64,000 bases of DNA from Microbacterium imperiale (GCF_017876655.1 NZ_JAGIOK010000001.1:2914001-2978000); one strand, 5' to 3'. Shown: positions 37,267-46,409, counted from the stretch's first letter. Notes: generated by a model not told the origin, from the sequence alone. A program made the numbers and translations.

Positions 37267-37851
37267 ATGACTCGTGCACTGTTCATCGTCGATGTCCAGA
37301 ACGACTTCACGGAGGGAGGGGCGCTCGGCGTCTCCGGCGGCGACGCGGTCGCCGCCGCGATCACCCGTCACCTGCGCGCCCACGCCGACGACTACGCACT
37401 GATCGTCGCCTCGCGTGACTGGCACCACGCCGACCACGACAACGGCGGTCACTTCGCCGACGGCGAGCCCGACTTCGTCGACACGTGGCCCGTCCACTGC
37501 GTCGCCGACACCCCGGGGGCCGAGTACGACCCCGAGCTCGACACGCAGGCGATCACCCACCACGTGAAGAAGGGTCAAGGCATCCCCGCCTACTCGCTGT
37601 TCGAGGGCACGACGGATGCGGGTGAGTCGGTCGCCGAGTTGCTCACCGCGCACGGCGTGGTCGATGTCGACGTCGTCGGGCTCGCGACCGACTACTGCGT
37701 GCGGGCCTCGGCGCTCGACGCGCTCGCACACGGACGCCGGGTGCGCGTCCTGACCGATCTCGTCGCGGGTGTCGCGCCTGCCACGAGCGAGGCGGCCCTC
37801 GCCGAGCTGGCGCACGCGGGCGCGGAGCTCGCGACCGCCGAGGCGCGCTGA
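37267..37851 (+). CDS. pncA: Nicotinamidase / isochorismatase family hydrolase
   Basis: 194 residues. The catalytic triad Asp9 (FIVDVQNDF), Lys102 region (VKKGQG) and Cys144 (GLATDYCVRASAL), with metal site Asp51-x-His53-His54 (SRDWHHADH), match nicotinamidase PncA. It converts nicotinamide to nicotinate for NAD salvage. Stops 2 nt from the convergent kinase gene. Confidence 0.9.
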   Translation: MTRALFIVDVQNDFTEGGALGVSGGDAVAAAITRHLRAHADDYALIVASRDWHHADHDNGGHFADGEPDFVDTWPVHCVADTPGAEYDPELDTQAITHHVKKGQGIPAYSLFEGTTDAGESVAELLTAHGVVDVDVVGLATDYCVRASALDALAHGRRVRVLTDLVAGVAPATSEAALAELAHAGAELATAEAR

Positions 37852-37853
37852 CC

Positions 37854-39389
37854 TCAGCCCCCGTTGCGCGGCTTCCCGCCGCCGGGCTTGCCGTTGCCGT
37901 TGCCGTTGCCGTTCCCGCTGTTCGAACCCGGGCCCGAGCCGCTGTTCGATCCGGGCCCGTTGCCGTTGCCGCCCGGTCCCGCGGAACCGCCGGCGCCGAC
38001 GTCCTCCGGCACGCTGACGGGTTCGGTGACCGGCTCGGCGGGCGCGGGCGGAGCGTCGACGACGACGGTCTCCTCGGTGCCCACGGCGTCGTCCGCGGAT
38101 TCTTCGACGATCGGTGAGACGTCGGTCTCGACGACAGCCGGCGCGTCGGCCGGTTCGACGAGCGGGGTCTGCACGACCGGCGACTCGACCGGCGTGGTGG
38201 TCGAAGCCGTCTGCGGCTGAGCCAGGACGACGGATGCCGCGACGACCGCGGCCACGACCGCCGTCGCCACCCCGGTGACGAGAGCGAGCCGTCGCCGGCG
38301 CCGACGCTGGCGACGGCTGGCGGTGACACGGTCGGGAGCGGATGCTGCGGCCGCGGCGAGACTGGGGGAGACCAGGGTCGGGTTGGTGTCGGTGCGTGCG
38401 GCGGCGGTCGCCCGCGACGCGGTGACCGGGGCGCTGACACCGGCGGGCTGTGTCACCGGCCACGCGGCCGTGGCGAGGCCGGCCTGAGCGGCACGTCGCT
38501 CCTGCTCGGGGCGCGCGGCGAGTGCGTTCGACAGCGCCGCACGGACGCCGTCGCTCGGAATGCGCGCCATGACCTCGTGGGCGGTCGGACGATCGCACGG
38601 TTCGCGGGCGGTCATCTCGCACAGCAGATCGCGCCAGCGCGGATCCAGCCCGCCGGGGATCTCGGGATCGCGCGACAGACGCGCGAGGAGCTGTCCGCGG
38701 TTGCCCTCGGTGCCGGCGAAGGCCCGCTCGCCACTGGCGGCCTCGAGCAGCACGAGCCCGAGCGCATAGATGTCGGAGGCGGGTGCCGGATCGGCCCCGT
38801 GCAGCAGCTCGGGCGCGATATAGGCCGCTGTCCCGACGATGAGACTGGGCGAGGTCACGCGGTCGCTGTCCAGCAGGTGCGCGATGCCGAAGTCGGCGAG
38901 CTTGGCGCGCAGCGGCACCCCCAGCGCGGAGGAGCGCGCCAGGAGGATGTTGGAGGGTTTGACGTCGCGGTGCACGATGCCCGCGTCGTGGACGACGTGC
39001 AGCGCATCGGCGAGCTGCCCGCCGAGGGCCGAGAGCTCGCGGGCATCGAGGGGACCGTCGGCGATCCGGTCGGCGAGGGTGGTTCCGACGACGTGTTCCA
39101 TGACGAGGAACCGCGGCTCGTGCGACAGGTGCGCGTCGAAGAGGGTGACGAGCCCGGGATGATTGAGCGACGCGAGCAGGCGCGTCTCGATGTCGGCTCG
39201 GTCGGCCGTCGCCTCGTCCGCCACGTCGGCTCGCAGCACCTTGACCGCGACGCGGCGGCCCAGGGCCTCGTCGTGCGCGAGGAACACCCGCGCCATCCCA
39301 CCCGCACCGATGGGCTCGACGACCCGATAACGCGCGGCGAGCAGCGCACCCACGCCGACGGAATCGTCGCTCGCGGCTCGATCGTTCAT
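37854..39389 (-). CDS. Membrane Ser/Thr protein kinase with Gly/Asn-rich extracellular tail
   Basis: 511 residues: Hanks-type kinase domain (residues about 21-280) with Gly-loop GAGGMARVFLAHD, Lys50 in AVKVL, catalytic Asp142 in HRDVKPSNILL and DFGIAHLL. A single membrane helix follows near 367-390, then a ~120-residue outer segment rich in Thr/Val/Glu and ending in Gly-Asn-Ser repeats. No PASTA domains are present. The (TTGCCG)4 DNA repeat at 37888-37911 encodes Asn-Gly repeats in the tail and may vary in length. GAGGA precedes the ATG. Confidence 0.92.
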   Translation of the reverse strand: MNDRAASDDSVGVGALLAARYRVVEPIGAGGMARVFLAHDEALGRRVAVKVLRADVADEATADRADIETRLLASLNHPGLVTLFDAHLSHEPRFLVMEHVVGTTLADRIADGPLDARELSALGGQLADALHVVHDAGIVHRDVKPSNILLARSSALGVPLRAKLADFGIAHLLDSDRVTSPSLIVGTAAYIAPELLHGADPAPASDIYALGLVLLEAASGERAFAGTEGNRGQLLARLSRDPEIPGGLDPRWRDLLCEMTAREPCDRPTAHEVMARIPSDGVRAALSNALAARPEQERRAAQAGLATAAWPVTQPAGVSAPVTASRATAAARTDTNPTLVSPSLAAAAASAPDRVTASRRQRRRRRRLALVTGVATAVVAAVVAASVVLAQPQTASTTTPVESPVVQTPLVEPADAPAVVETDVSPIVEESADDAVGTEETVVVDAPPAPAEPVTEPVSVPEDVGAGGSAGPGGNGNGPGSNSGSGPGSNSGNGNGNGNGKPGGGKPRNGG

Positions 39390-39497
39390 CGTGCGTCCTC
39401 GTGCTCGGCCATCCCCACCCCGGGAAAACCGTAGACCCCCGGAATCGGTTCCGCCGCGGGCTGGCGCCCGGGCCCGACGCGCGCTATGCGTCGACGC

Positions 39498-40820
39498 TCA
39501 GGCGTTGCCTCGCAGTGCGACCACCGGTTCGATGCGCGAGGCGCGTCGCGCCGGGATGCCACCGGCAGCGAGACCGATCAGCGCCCCCAGCACGGTCCCC
39601 GCGACGGCGATCAGCGGGTCGAGCACGGGGGTCCACTGCTGCGCGACGGCGACGGCGAGCACGCCGAACACGCCCAATGCCGCGCCGATGAGACCGCCGA
39701 GCAGCCCGATGACGACCGACTCGACGACGAACTGGCCCGCGATCTGGCGACCGGTGGCTCCGAGCGCGCGGCGCAGGCCGATCTCTGCTGTGCGCTCGAG
39801 CACCGACAGCGTCGTGACATTCGCGATGCCGAGCCCGCCGGCGAGCAGCACGATGACGCCGAGGACGACGAAGACGACGTTGACGTCGCCCTGGACGTCA
39901 CGAGCCAGGTCGGACCGGCCCTGCGGTGCACTCACCTCGAGGGTGTCTACGGCGTCGGGGGCGAGCGCGAGGGGTGCCTGCTCGCGCAGCTGCGGTCCGG
40001 TCCCGACTGTGATGTGTGCGATGGCATCGCCGGGGGCGCTCAGCCCGAAGTCGCTGCGCGCGGCGCCGGTGGGGATGACGACGGCGTCGACGAGCTCGGC
40101 GCGTCGCTCCATGTCGTCGAAGATGCCGACGACCGCGTAGGCGGTGCCGCCGATGAAGATGGACGGCTGGGTGTCGACGCGGTTGATCGACAGCCTTTCG
40201 GCAGCCCCCGCCCCGAGCAGCGCCACGCGGTCGCCACGGGCGTCGTGCCCCTCGTCGAAGCTCCGGCCGGTGACGATCGTTCCGCCGAGGGTGTCGAGGA
40301 TCCCGCCGGAGGCGGCGAACAGTGCCGGGGGAGCAGCGGCGGCGACCGACGGGTCGTTGATCGGGACCGCCGTGATCGAGTTCTCGGGCGGCGTCACCGG
40401 GGCCAGTACAGCTGCCGCTTCGACGCCGACGAGATTCTCGAGCCGCTGCGGGGCGTCCCAGGGCAGGGATGCCGTCGCGACGCTCTTGCCGCCGCGCGCT
40501 TCGGCCTCGGCGGGCCCGATGCTCAGGTGGGTTGCCGCCGCGGCGTCGAACTGCCGTGCGATCTGCCCCGCGGCGGTCTGAGCGAAGCCGATGGTCGCCA
40601 CGAGCGCACCGACGCCCAGCACGGTGCCGGCGATCGTCATGACGAGGCGACCCGGCCGCGAGCCGATGTCGACCGTCGCCTCCAGGACGAGGTCGCCGAA
40701 GCCGAACCGGTCGGCTCGCGGCACACGCTCGGCCTCGGCGACGGCCGTTGTGAGCGCGGCATCCGGGCGGTTGCGGCGCCGGGGCAGCCAACGCCGGAGC
40801 GCCCTCCGCGGCGCCGTCAC
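39498..40820 (-). CDS. ABC transporter permease, MacB/FtsX type
   Basis: 440 residues: a membrane helix near the N-terminus (RLVMTIAGTVLGVGALVAT), a large MacB-type extracytoplasmic domain, and three C-terminal helices (FtsX domain, with ERTAEIGLRRALGATGRQI). It is the last gene of a four-gene operon with ATPase, adaptor and lipoprotein, each overlapping the next by 4 nt. It probably exports a peptide or lipid by the MacAB mechano-transmission mode. Confidence 0.9.
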   Translation of the reverse strand: MTAPRRALRRWLPRRRNRPDAALTTAVAEAERVPRADRFGFGDLVLEATVDIGSRPGRLVMTIAGTVLGVGALVATIGFAQTAAGQIARQFDAAAATHLSIGPAEAEARGGKSVATASLPWDAPQRLENLVGVEAAAVLAPVTPPENSITAVPINDPSVAAAAPPALFAASGGILDTLGGTIVTGRSFDEGHDARGDRVALLGAGAAERLSINRVDTQPSIFIGGTAYAVVGIFDDMERRAELVDAVVIPTGAARSDFGLSAPGDAIAHITVGTGPQLREQAPLALAPDAVDTLEVSAPQGRSDLARDVQGDVNVVFVVLGVIVLLAGGLGIANVTTLSVLERTAEIGLRRALGATGRQIAGQFVVESVVIGLLGGLIGAALGVFGVLAVAVAQQWTPVLDPLIAVAGTVLGALIGLAAGGIPARRASRIEPVVALRGNA

Positions 40821-41542
40821 GGGAGCTCGCTCATGCGACCGTCGGCGATTCGGATGCGCCGGGCGGCGCGATCGGCGACGTGCTGGTCGTGGGTGATGAC
40901 GACGAAGGTCAGGCCGCCGGCGTGCAGCTCCTCGAACAGCGCCATGATGTCGGCCGTGGTGGCCTGGTCGAGGTTGCCGGTGGGCTCGTCGGCCAGAATC
41001 ACGCGCGGCTGCGTCACGACCGCGCGGGCAACGGCGACGCGCTGGCGCTCGCCGCCCGAGAGCAGCCCGGGCAGGAAGTCGACCCGGTGACCCAACCCGA
41101 CCCGCTCGAGGGCCTCGCGGGCCCGCGCGGGACGCTCGTCGCGCGGCATCCCGCTGTAGAGCATCGGCAGCATCACGTTCTCGAGCACCGTCCGACGGGG
41201 CATGAGATGGAACGCCTGGAACACGAAGCCCAGGCGGCGCGCGCGGACGGCGGCGCGCTCATCCTCGGTGTAGCCACCCGTCAGCTCGCCCGAGAGCCGG
41301 TACTCGCCGACGGTCGGGCGATCGAGCAAGCCGAGGATGTTGAGCATCGTCGACTTGCCCGACCCGCTGGGTCCGACGATCGAGACGTAGTCGCCGTCCG
41401 ACACCGTCAGGTTGATGCCTTTCAGTGCCTGGACCTCCGGCGGACCGGGGAAGGATCGCGTCACATCGCGCAGCTCGATCACCGGCGGCACGGCGGCCCC
41501 GGCCCCGTCGGCTTCGAGCGCGACGGCGGTCGCCGCGGTCAT
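40817..41542 (-). CDS. ABC transporter ATP-binding protein, LolD/MacB type
   Basis: 241 residues: Walker A GPSGSGKST, signature LSGGERQRVAVARA, Walker B VILADEPTGNLD, H-loop VITHDQ. The signature and GNLD segment are typical of MacB/LolD ATPases. It is coupled to both neighbours by ATGA/GTGA overlaps. Confidence 0.94.
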   Translation of the reverse strand: MTAATAVALEADGAGAAVPPVIELRDVTRSFPGPPEVQALKGINLTVSDGDYVSIVGPSGSGKSTMLNILGLLDRPTVGEYRLSGELTGGYTEDERAAVRARRLGFVFQAFHLMPRRTVLENVMLPMLYSGMPRDERPARAREALERVGLGHRVDFLPGLLSGGERQRVAVARAVVTQPRVILADEPTGNLDQATTADIMALFEELHAGGLTFVVITHDQHVADRAARRIRIADGRMSELP

Positions 41543-43137
41543 CGGCCGACCACGACGAGATCGTCCTGCGTCAGCTCGCCCTCGATCGCCCGCACCTCGA
41601 CCGCGCCGCCGGCCGACAGGCCCGTCTCGACGACGACCAGGCGCGTCCGGGCATCGGCGTCGCGCGGGTCACCCTCGACGACCTCGACACGCGTCTCGCC
41701 GCCCGGTCCCGCCGTCAGCGCGGCGGCGGGAACGCTGAGCACCTCGCCGGCGGTCGCGCCGACGGCGATGACCACCCGGACGTTGGACCCCTGCAACTGA
41801 GCGATCTGCTCCGCCGACAGCTCGGCGGGCTGAAGCGTCACCGTCCAGCGCGCCTGCCCGTCGGTGCCGGGGGAGACCTCGGTGACGGTCGCGGCGTGCT
41901 CGCCGCCGTCGGGCAGAGCGAACGTCGCGGTCGCTCCCGTCGTCAGCAGCTTGGCATCCGCCTCGGCGGCCGATCCGGTGAGCGCCACGGTGGCGCCCGA
42001 CACGGTCATCGCGGCGCCCGCGAGGATGCTGCCGCGCTCGGCGGTCACAGCATCGACACGACGCGGGAGCTCGCTCAGGTAGAGCACCTCTCCGGCGGGG
42101 AGTGAGGGAAGAGCCTCCTGGCGTGCCCGCGTGAGATCGTCCTGCGCCTGCGTGAGCTGAGAGACGGCGGCATCCACGGCCGCTCGCTCGGCGGTCGTGT
42201 CGCGACCGGCGTTCAGCTGCTCGCGGCGCAGCTGCGCGAGGGCGAGCGCGTCTTCGGCGTCACCGATGGCGACGGTGTCGTCCGGCTGTGTCGTCCGCAG
42301 GCTCTCGAGCTGGCGCCGCGCGCTCGAGATGCCGTTGTCGGCTTCGCGGATCTCGACGGGTGAAGCGCCACCACGGGCGGCATCCAGCGCGCTGCGGGCG
42401 CTCGTGACCGCTTGCTCGGCGGAGCGGACGCCGTCCTGCGCCGCGCGCACGGCGCTCTCGCCGTCTTCCTCGCCCTCGGGTCCGGTGTACCCGACCGCGG
42501 CGTAGAGCGCCGTGACGGCGTTCGCCGCCTGCTCGTCGAATGACGCGTCAGCCGGGTCGCCCGCGTCGATGCCGACGGCGCGCATGGCCTGTTTGAACTG
42601 CACGACGTCCGGACCCGACACTCCGAAACGCAGCGTGCGGTACGCGGGCAGATCGCCCGGCAGGGTGATCACCGGGCGACCGGCGACCTCGAGTGCCACC
42701 GAGAGCGGCGACAGCTCGGCGCCGACCTCCGGCACCTGGCCGGTCACGACGGCCGGGCCCGAGATCGCCGAGGTGTCGATCTTCACCTCGACCGGGTCGG
42801 CGAAACCGACGTCGCCGCGGATCGTGACGTCGTTGCTCAACGCTCCGAAGGCGACCGGCACGGTCACGAGTCCGGGCGCGGGCGCGTCGTCTGCGGCGGC
42901 CGACGCGGCCGGCATCACGAAACGTCCGAGCAGCAGACCGCCCACCAGCGCGACGACCGCGACCGCCGCCGTCACCCACAGAGCCCGGTTGCGTGTGGCG
43001 ACCGATCGCCATACGGCGAGCCGTCCGCCGCGCGTGGCCGCGCCTGTCGCTGTCGCGTCCGGATCGGCGTCGCCGATGAGTTCGTCGAAGGCGGCGTCTT
43101 CGGGCGACGCGGGCACGTCTGCTCGACCGTCGCTCAC
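41539..43137 (-). CDS. Efflux adaptor protein (HlyD/MacA-like) with peptidoglycan-binding-like domain
   Basis: 532 residues: a cytosolic N-terminus of about 45 residues, membrane anchor (LWVTAAVAVVALVGGLLLGRFV), then a lipoyl/beta-barrel adaptor. A PG_binding_1-like segment (LRFGVSGPDVVQFKQAMRAVG) lies near residues 170-220. A long coiled-coil hairpin of Ala/Arg/Gln-rich helices (about 230-335) is split by NNGISSARRQL-like sequence. It bridges the MacB-like permease to the wall. It is the second gene of the operon. Confidence 0.85.
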   Translation of the reverse strand: MSDGRADVPASPEDAAFDELIGDADPDATATGAATRGGRLAVWRSVATRNRALWVTAAVAVVALVGGLLLGRFVMPAASAAADDAPAPGLVTVPVAFGALSNDVTIRGDVGFADPVEVKIDTSAISGPAVVTGQVPEVGAELSPLSVALEVAGRPVITLPGDLPAYRTLRFGVSGPDVVQFKQAMRAVGIDAGDPADASFDEQAANAVTALYAAVGYTGPEGEEDGESAVRAAQDGVRSAEQAVTSARSALDAARGGASPVEIREADNGISSARRQLESLRTTQPDDTVAIGDAEDALALAQLRREQLNAGRDTTAERAAVDAAVSQLTQAQDDLTRARQEALPSLPAGEVLYLSELPRRVDAVTAERGSILAGAAMTVSGATVALTGSAAEADAKLLTTGATATFALPDGGEHAATVTEVSPGTDGQARWTVTLQPAELSAEQIAQLQGSNVRVVIAVGATAGEVLSVPAAALTAGPGGETRVEVVEGDPRDADARTRLVVVETGLSAGGAVEVRAIEGELTQDDLVVVGR

Positions 43138-44108
43138 GAACGCGCCTGCTCAGCCGCCGCCTTCATCGCGTCGAGTTCCGCCTTGTGGTCCTCGATGAAC
43201 GCCTCTTCCGCGGCGAACTGCGCCTTGTCGTAGGTCTCGCGGTAGTCGGTCTCCTCGCGGCAGTCGAGATCGGCCAGCGCGAGCTCGACCTCGCGCTCGT
43301 GCACCGCGTCGAACTGCGCCTCGTCGGGGCCGGTCTCGGGCGAGCTCTCGTCGTAGAGGGCGTTGAGTTCGTCGTAGACGGAGTTCTGGGCGTCGGACTG
43401 CGTCGCGAATCCGGGGTAGCCGGCTCCGTCCATGCATGCCGACCAGGCACGGTCGAGCTCTGCGATCTCGGGCAACGACGCGGCCTCCTCGTAGAAGGTG
43501 TTGATGGCGTCCATGACGTCGGCGAACTCGTCCGACTGCAGCGGGTCGTCGCCGCCGATCTCGTGGCTCGCCCACCCGCTGCATCCGGCGGTCTGCCAGT
43601 CGTACTCGTACGAGCCGTCCTCCGACATCTCCTCCTCGCTGGGAGCCGGTCCGTAGAGGGCCTCGTAGAAGGCCGTCTGCTCCGACTCCGACAGGCTGCT
43701 GATGTACTCGGCGTTGGGATCGCTCGTGACCTCCTCCGGCGCGGGCTCCTCATCGGCGCCGGGGTACTCGACGGCACCGTAGCCCCACTGGGACACGAAC
43801 TCGCGATCGTCCGGCTTCCACTCCTCGCCGGATTCGAACGACACGCTCGCGGTCGGCATCGGCACGTACTCGAAGCCCTCGTCCTGCATGCACTGCGCCA
43901 TGAGCTCTTCGCGCTGCTTGTCTTCGGCGGCGTACTTCGCCTCCTGCTCCTCCGGACTGAGGTCGCCACCGGAGATGGCCATGAAGTACTCGTTGAGCGG
44001 CGAGACCTTCTCAGCCGATGAGCCGGCGTCCGCGCCGGTGCAACCCGCCAGGACAAGGACCGCACCGACCATCGCCGGCGCCGTCCATCGAAGTGTGTTC
44101 CGGTGCAC
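43134..44108 (-). CDS. Cysteine-containing lipoprotein, first gene of the export operon
   Basis: 324 residues with lipobox LAGC (Cys23 from the GTG start). The mature protein is very acidic (Glu/Asp rich) and has repeated CM..EGFEY / CMDGAGYPGF segments, so two similar halves are possible; four further Cys could form two disulphides. I do not know the family's function. AGGGGG lies 6-7 nt before the GTG; a TTG two codons earlier sits too close. Being coupled to adaptor and ABC genes, it may be the accessory or substrate-binding part of the exporter. Confidence 0.75.
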   Translation of the reverse strand: MHRNTLRWTAPAMVGAVLVLAGCTGADAGSSAEKVSPLNEYFMAISGGDLSPEEQEAKYAAEDKQREELMAQCMQDEGFEYVPMPTASVSFESGEEWKPDDREFVSQWGYGAVEYPGADEEPAPEEVTSDPNAEYISSLSESEQTAFYEALYGPAPSEEEMSEDGSYEYDWQTAGCSGWASHEIGGDDPLQSDEFADVMDAINTFYEEAASLPEIAELDRAWSACMDGAGYPGFATQSDAQNSVYDELNALYDESSPETGPDEAQFDAVHEREVELALADLDCREETDYRETYDKAQFAAEEAFIEDHKAELDAMKAAAEQARS

Positions 44109-44168
44109 CTGCAACCCCCTTGAAATGAAGAACGCGCTCAGGCTATGGCGCGGGCGGGAGCGGCCGAA

Positions 44169-44408
44169 TCATCCAAGAGGATGACGTTTGCGAGAAATCC
44201 CGGGATCGATGACGGCGCTCATCGCGGTGGGGGGCACCGTGCTGGCCGGCTGCAGATCGACCCGACGGACACCGCACTGCCCGCAGCGAACGTAGCGGAC
44301 CACGCCCGCGGTGGTGCGATGGGCGGATTCGGTGGCCCACCCGTGGTCGTGTGCGCGGGGAGCGGCATCGGAGTCAGCGCCTGTCTGAGCGGGGGAGAAG
44401 GTGGTCAT
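44169..44408 (-). CDS. Small CxxC (zinc-ribbon-like) protein
   Basis: 79 residues. HGWATESAHRTTAGVVRYVRC followed by GQCGVRRVDL (quoted in pieces) gives one CxxC pair in a pattern I associate with short actinobacterial proteins; the function is unknown. The ATG lies 25 nt from the divergent CGNR gene's ATG. CACGAT stands 6 nt upstream, a weak match to the leaderless -10. Confidence 0.6.
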   Translation of the reverse strand: MTTFSPAQTGADSDAAPRAHDHGWATESAHRTTAGVVRYVRCGQCGVRRVDLQPASTVPPTAMSAVIDPGISRKRHPLG

Positions 44409-44433
44409 GCCCCGATCGTGCTGTAATGCCGTT
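44409..44433. promoter_or_regulatory. 25-bp gap holding two divergent, probably leaderless, promoters
   Basis: On the plus strand TGTAAT (44422-44427) is 6 nt before the CGNR ATG. On the minus strand CACGAT is 6 nt before the CxxC ATG. The -35 regions must lie inside the opposite genes, so only one polymerase can bind at a time. Confidence 0.4.
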
Positions 44434-44985
44434 ATGCAGCTCAACCCTTACGGCGAGTACGCCGTCCTGCTCGCGGCATCCCTCGCCAACGATTGGCCGG
44501 CGGACCGCGACGGGATCGTCGCGCGGACCTACGAACACGGGATGACGGCCGTGTACGCGCCGGCGGAGGCCTCCGACCATGCACGTACCCGCGCCGTCAT
44601 CGACGCGTGGCTCGGGATCGTCGACGCCGACACCGAGGCCCAGCGCGCGCGCCTGCTGAACGACCAGATGGCGGCGGCGACGGCGTACCCGCGACTGACC
44701 GATCATGACGGTGCCTGGCACCTGCACTATCGCGACGACGATCAGCGACTCCCGCAGGTGTTGCGCGCGGTCATCGCGGTCGGGACGGCGCTGCACGTGA
44801 CCACGCGGGGGATGCGCCGGCTCGCGCGATGCGCGGCGGGAGGGGCCGCCGGAGATCCCTGCCGCAACGTCGTCGTCGACGTGACGCGCAACGGCCGGCA
44901 GCGCTACTGCTCGGTCCGGTGCGCGAACCGCGACGGCGTGCGCCGGCACCGCGCTCGCGCCGCCATAGCGCATCGCGACGGCTGA
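44434..44985 (+). CDS. CGNR zinc finger domain-containing protein
   Basis: 183 residues. The N-terminal ABATE-like domain starts MQLNPYGEYAVLLAASLAN. The C-terminal zinc finger has C..GGAAGDPC, then RYCSVRCANRDGVRRHRAR, where CANR replaces the family's CGNR. It is a likely DNA-binding stress regulator with unknown targets. An 11-codon upstream extension would overlap the divergent promoter and is not favoured. Confidence 0.82.
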   Translation: MQLNPYGEYAVLLAASLANDWPADRDGIVARTYEHGMTAVYAPAEASDHARTRAVIDAWLGIVDADTEAQRARLLNDQMAAATAYPRLTDHDGAWHLHYRDDDQRLPQVLRAVIAVGTALHVTTRGMRRLARCAAGGAAGDPCRNVVVDVTRNGRQRYCSVRCANRDGVRRHRARAAIAHRDG

Positions 44986-45030
44986 CGACAAACGCCCTCG
45001 CCGGCCGCGACGACCCGTCACAGTGGAGAG

Positions 45031-45900
45031 GTGTCCAGCGCGCCGACTCCTTTCCGTGACTCCCCGCTGCCCGACGGATTCGGCCTCGTCGTCGGGAACT
45101 GCCAAGCCGAGACGATGCGGATCCTCCTGCACGCCGACGATCGGCCGACCGTCCGCGTTCCGCCCGTCCACGAGATGGATGCCGCCGGCACCGAGCGCCT
45201 GCACGAGCTGCTGCCGCGGGCGTCGTTCCTCGTCGCCCAGCCGGTGCGCGAGGACTACCACGGCCTGCCGCTGGGCACGCGGCAGCTCGCAGCGGCGCTG
45301 TCTCGCCACGCGCGGCTCGTGACATTTCCCGTCGTCCGCTACACCGGCCTGCACCCGTTCCAGGCCGCTCTGCACGTCTCGGGCATCGACGAGGTCCCAC
45401 CGGTCGTGGCCTATCACGACGTTCGCACGCTGGCCGCGGTTGCCGGGCTGCCCGTCGCGCCGCGCCTGACGCGGCGCGCGGTCGAGCAGGTCGCGGCGGA
45501 TTCGCTCGACGAGCTGCGGCGGCGTGAGCAGTCGATCGACGTGGCGGCATCCGATCTGCTGCAGCCGACCTCGGGCGAGGTGATGCGCACGGTGAACCAT
45601 CCCGGGAACGCGGTCTGGATGCCGCTGGCGCAGCGGGTCCTCGAAGCGCTCGGCGACGCGGGGATGCCGACCGATCCCGGGCGCCCGTTGCTCGACGCCG
45701 TGCGGGCGCCGCTGGAGGAGTGGGTGGTCGACGCGTGGGGGCTGCCCGATGAGCCGCGGGCGCGCTGGCGAGCGGACGGAGTCGAGATCGAGCCCGAGCT
45801 CGTCGCGGCTGCTCACCGGGAGTGGTACCTCGCGCATCCGGCGTTCGTGGACGCGGCGGTCCGTCGTCTGCGTCGAACGCTCGGTCGCTGGCGGTTGTGA
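45031..45900 (+). CDS. WcbI-family putative polysaccharide acetyltransferase
   Basis: 289 residues. The start LPDGFGLVVGNCQAETMRILL carries the GNCQ motif of WcbI proteins, which are thought to acetylate capsular polysaccharide with acetyl-CoA. The rest is mixed alpha/beta with QPVREDYHGLPLGTRQL, as in the family. No other capsule gene is nearby. GTG start; CACAGT stands 6 nt upstream, a weak leaderless -10. Confidence 0.82.
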   Translation: MSSAPTPFRDSPLPDGFGLVVGNCQAETMRILLHADDRPTVRVPPVHEMDAAGTERLHELLPRASFLVAQPVREDYHGLPLGTRQLAAALSRHARLVTFPVVRYTGLHPFQAALHVSGIDEVPPVVAYHDVRTLAAVAGLPVAPRLTRRAVEQVAADSLDELRRREQSIDVAASDLLQPTSGEVMRTVNHPGNAVWMPLAQRVLEALGDAGMPTDPGRPLLDAVRAPLEEWVVDAWGLPDEPRARWRADGVEIEPELVAAAHREWYLAHPAFVDAAVRRLRRTLGRWRL

Positions 45901-46032
45901 GCCCTCCCGCCCCGGTGCCCGGACCCCGTGCTAGCGTTGAAGGGTCCTCCGGGGCTCGTGCGTCGTTCGTCTGGCTCACCGTCGAGCAGATCGTCTGACG
46001 CGATCACTGGTTCATCCAGCCCCCATCTTCAT

Positions 46033-46050
46033 GCGCACGCATCCGTGCGC
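46033..46050 (+). other. 7-bp hairpin in the leader of the following small gene
   Basis: GCGCACG-CATC-CGTGCGC, ending 18 nt before the chosen GTG. TAGCGT near 45934 could be its promoter, giving a leader of about 130 nt. Confidence 0.3.
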
Positions 46051-46068
46051 CCCCGTTCTAAGGCACTC

Positions 46069-46371
46069 GTGCTCTCCACGCTTTCTTCTTCCGCGCCCGC
46101 TCTCGTCTGGCGGCAGGCCGACGCTGACTTCTACGTCGCAACCCTCGACGGCCAGTACGCCGGGTTCGTCACGACCGGCTCGGTGCCGGCCACCTTCGAT
46201 GCTGAGAGCGGCCACGGCGCCGACCTCGGCGCGCACACCTCGCCCGAGGCCGCGGCCGCCGCCGTTGCCGACGCAGCTGCGCCCGCGCGCAGCGCCCCGT
46301 CACGCACGCGCCGGCGATCCGCGCGAACCGCGGCACCCCGTCCGCGACGCCATTCCTACGACCGTCACTGA
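46069..46371 (+). CDS. Small basic protein of unknown function
   Basis: 100 residues from the GTG. The N-terminal half WRQADADFYVATLDGQYAGFV looks like a small beta domain (DUF-type, substrate unknown). An Ala-rich helix follows, then an Arg/Ser-rich tail (RTRRRSARTAAPRPRRHS) that could bind nucleic acid. The start is uncertain: the frame is open about 47 codons further up, but that stretch is Ser/Arg-rich and not protein-like. Confidence 0.55.
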   Translation: MLSTLSSSAPALVWRQADADFYVATLDGQYAGFVTTGSVPATFDAESGHGADLGAHTSPEAAAAAVADAAAPARSAPSRTRRRSARTAAPRPRRHSYDRH

Positions 46372-46409
46372 GCCTCCCGGCTCGCTCGTGCCGGCGGCGG
46401 CGCCACGGC

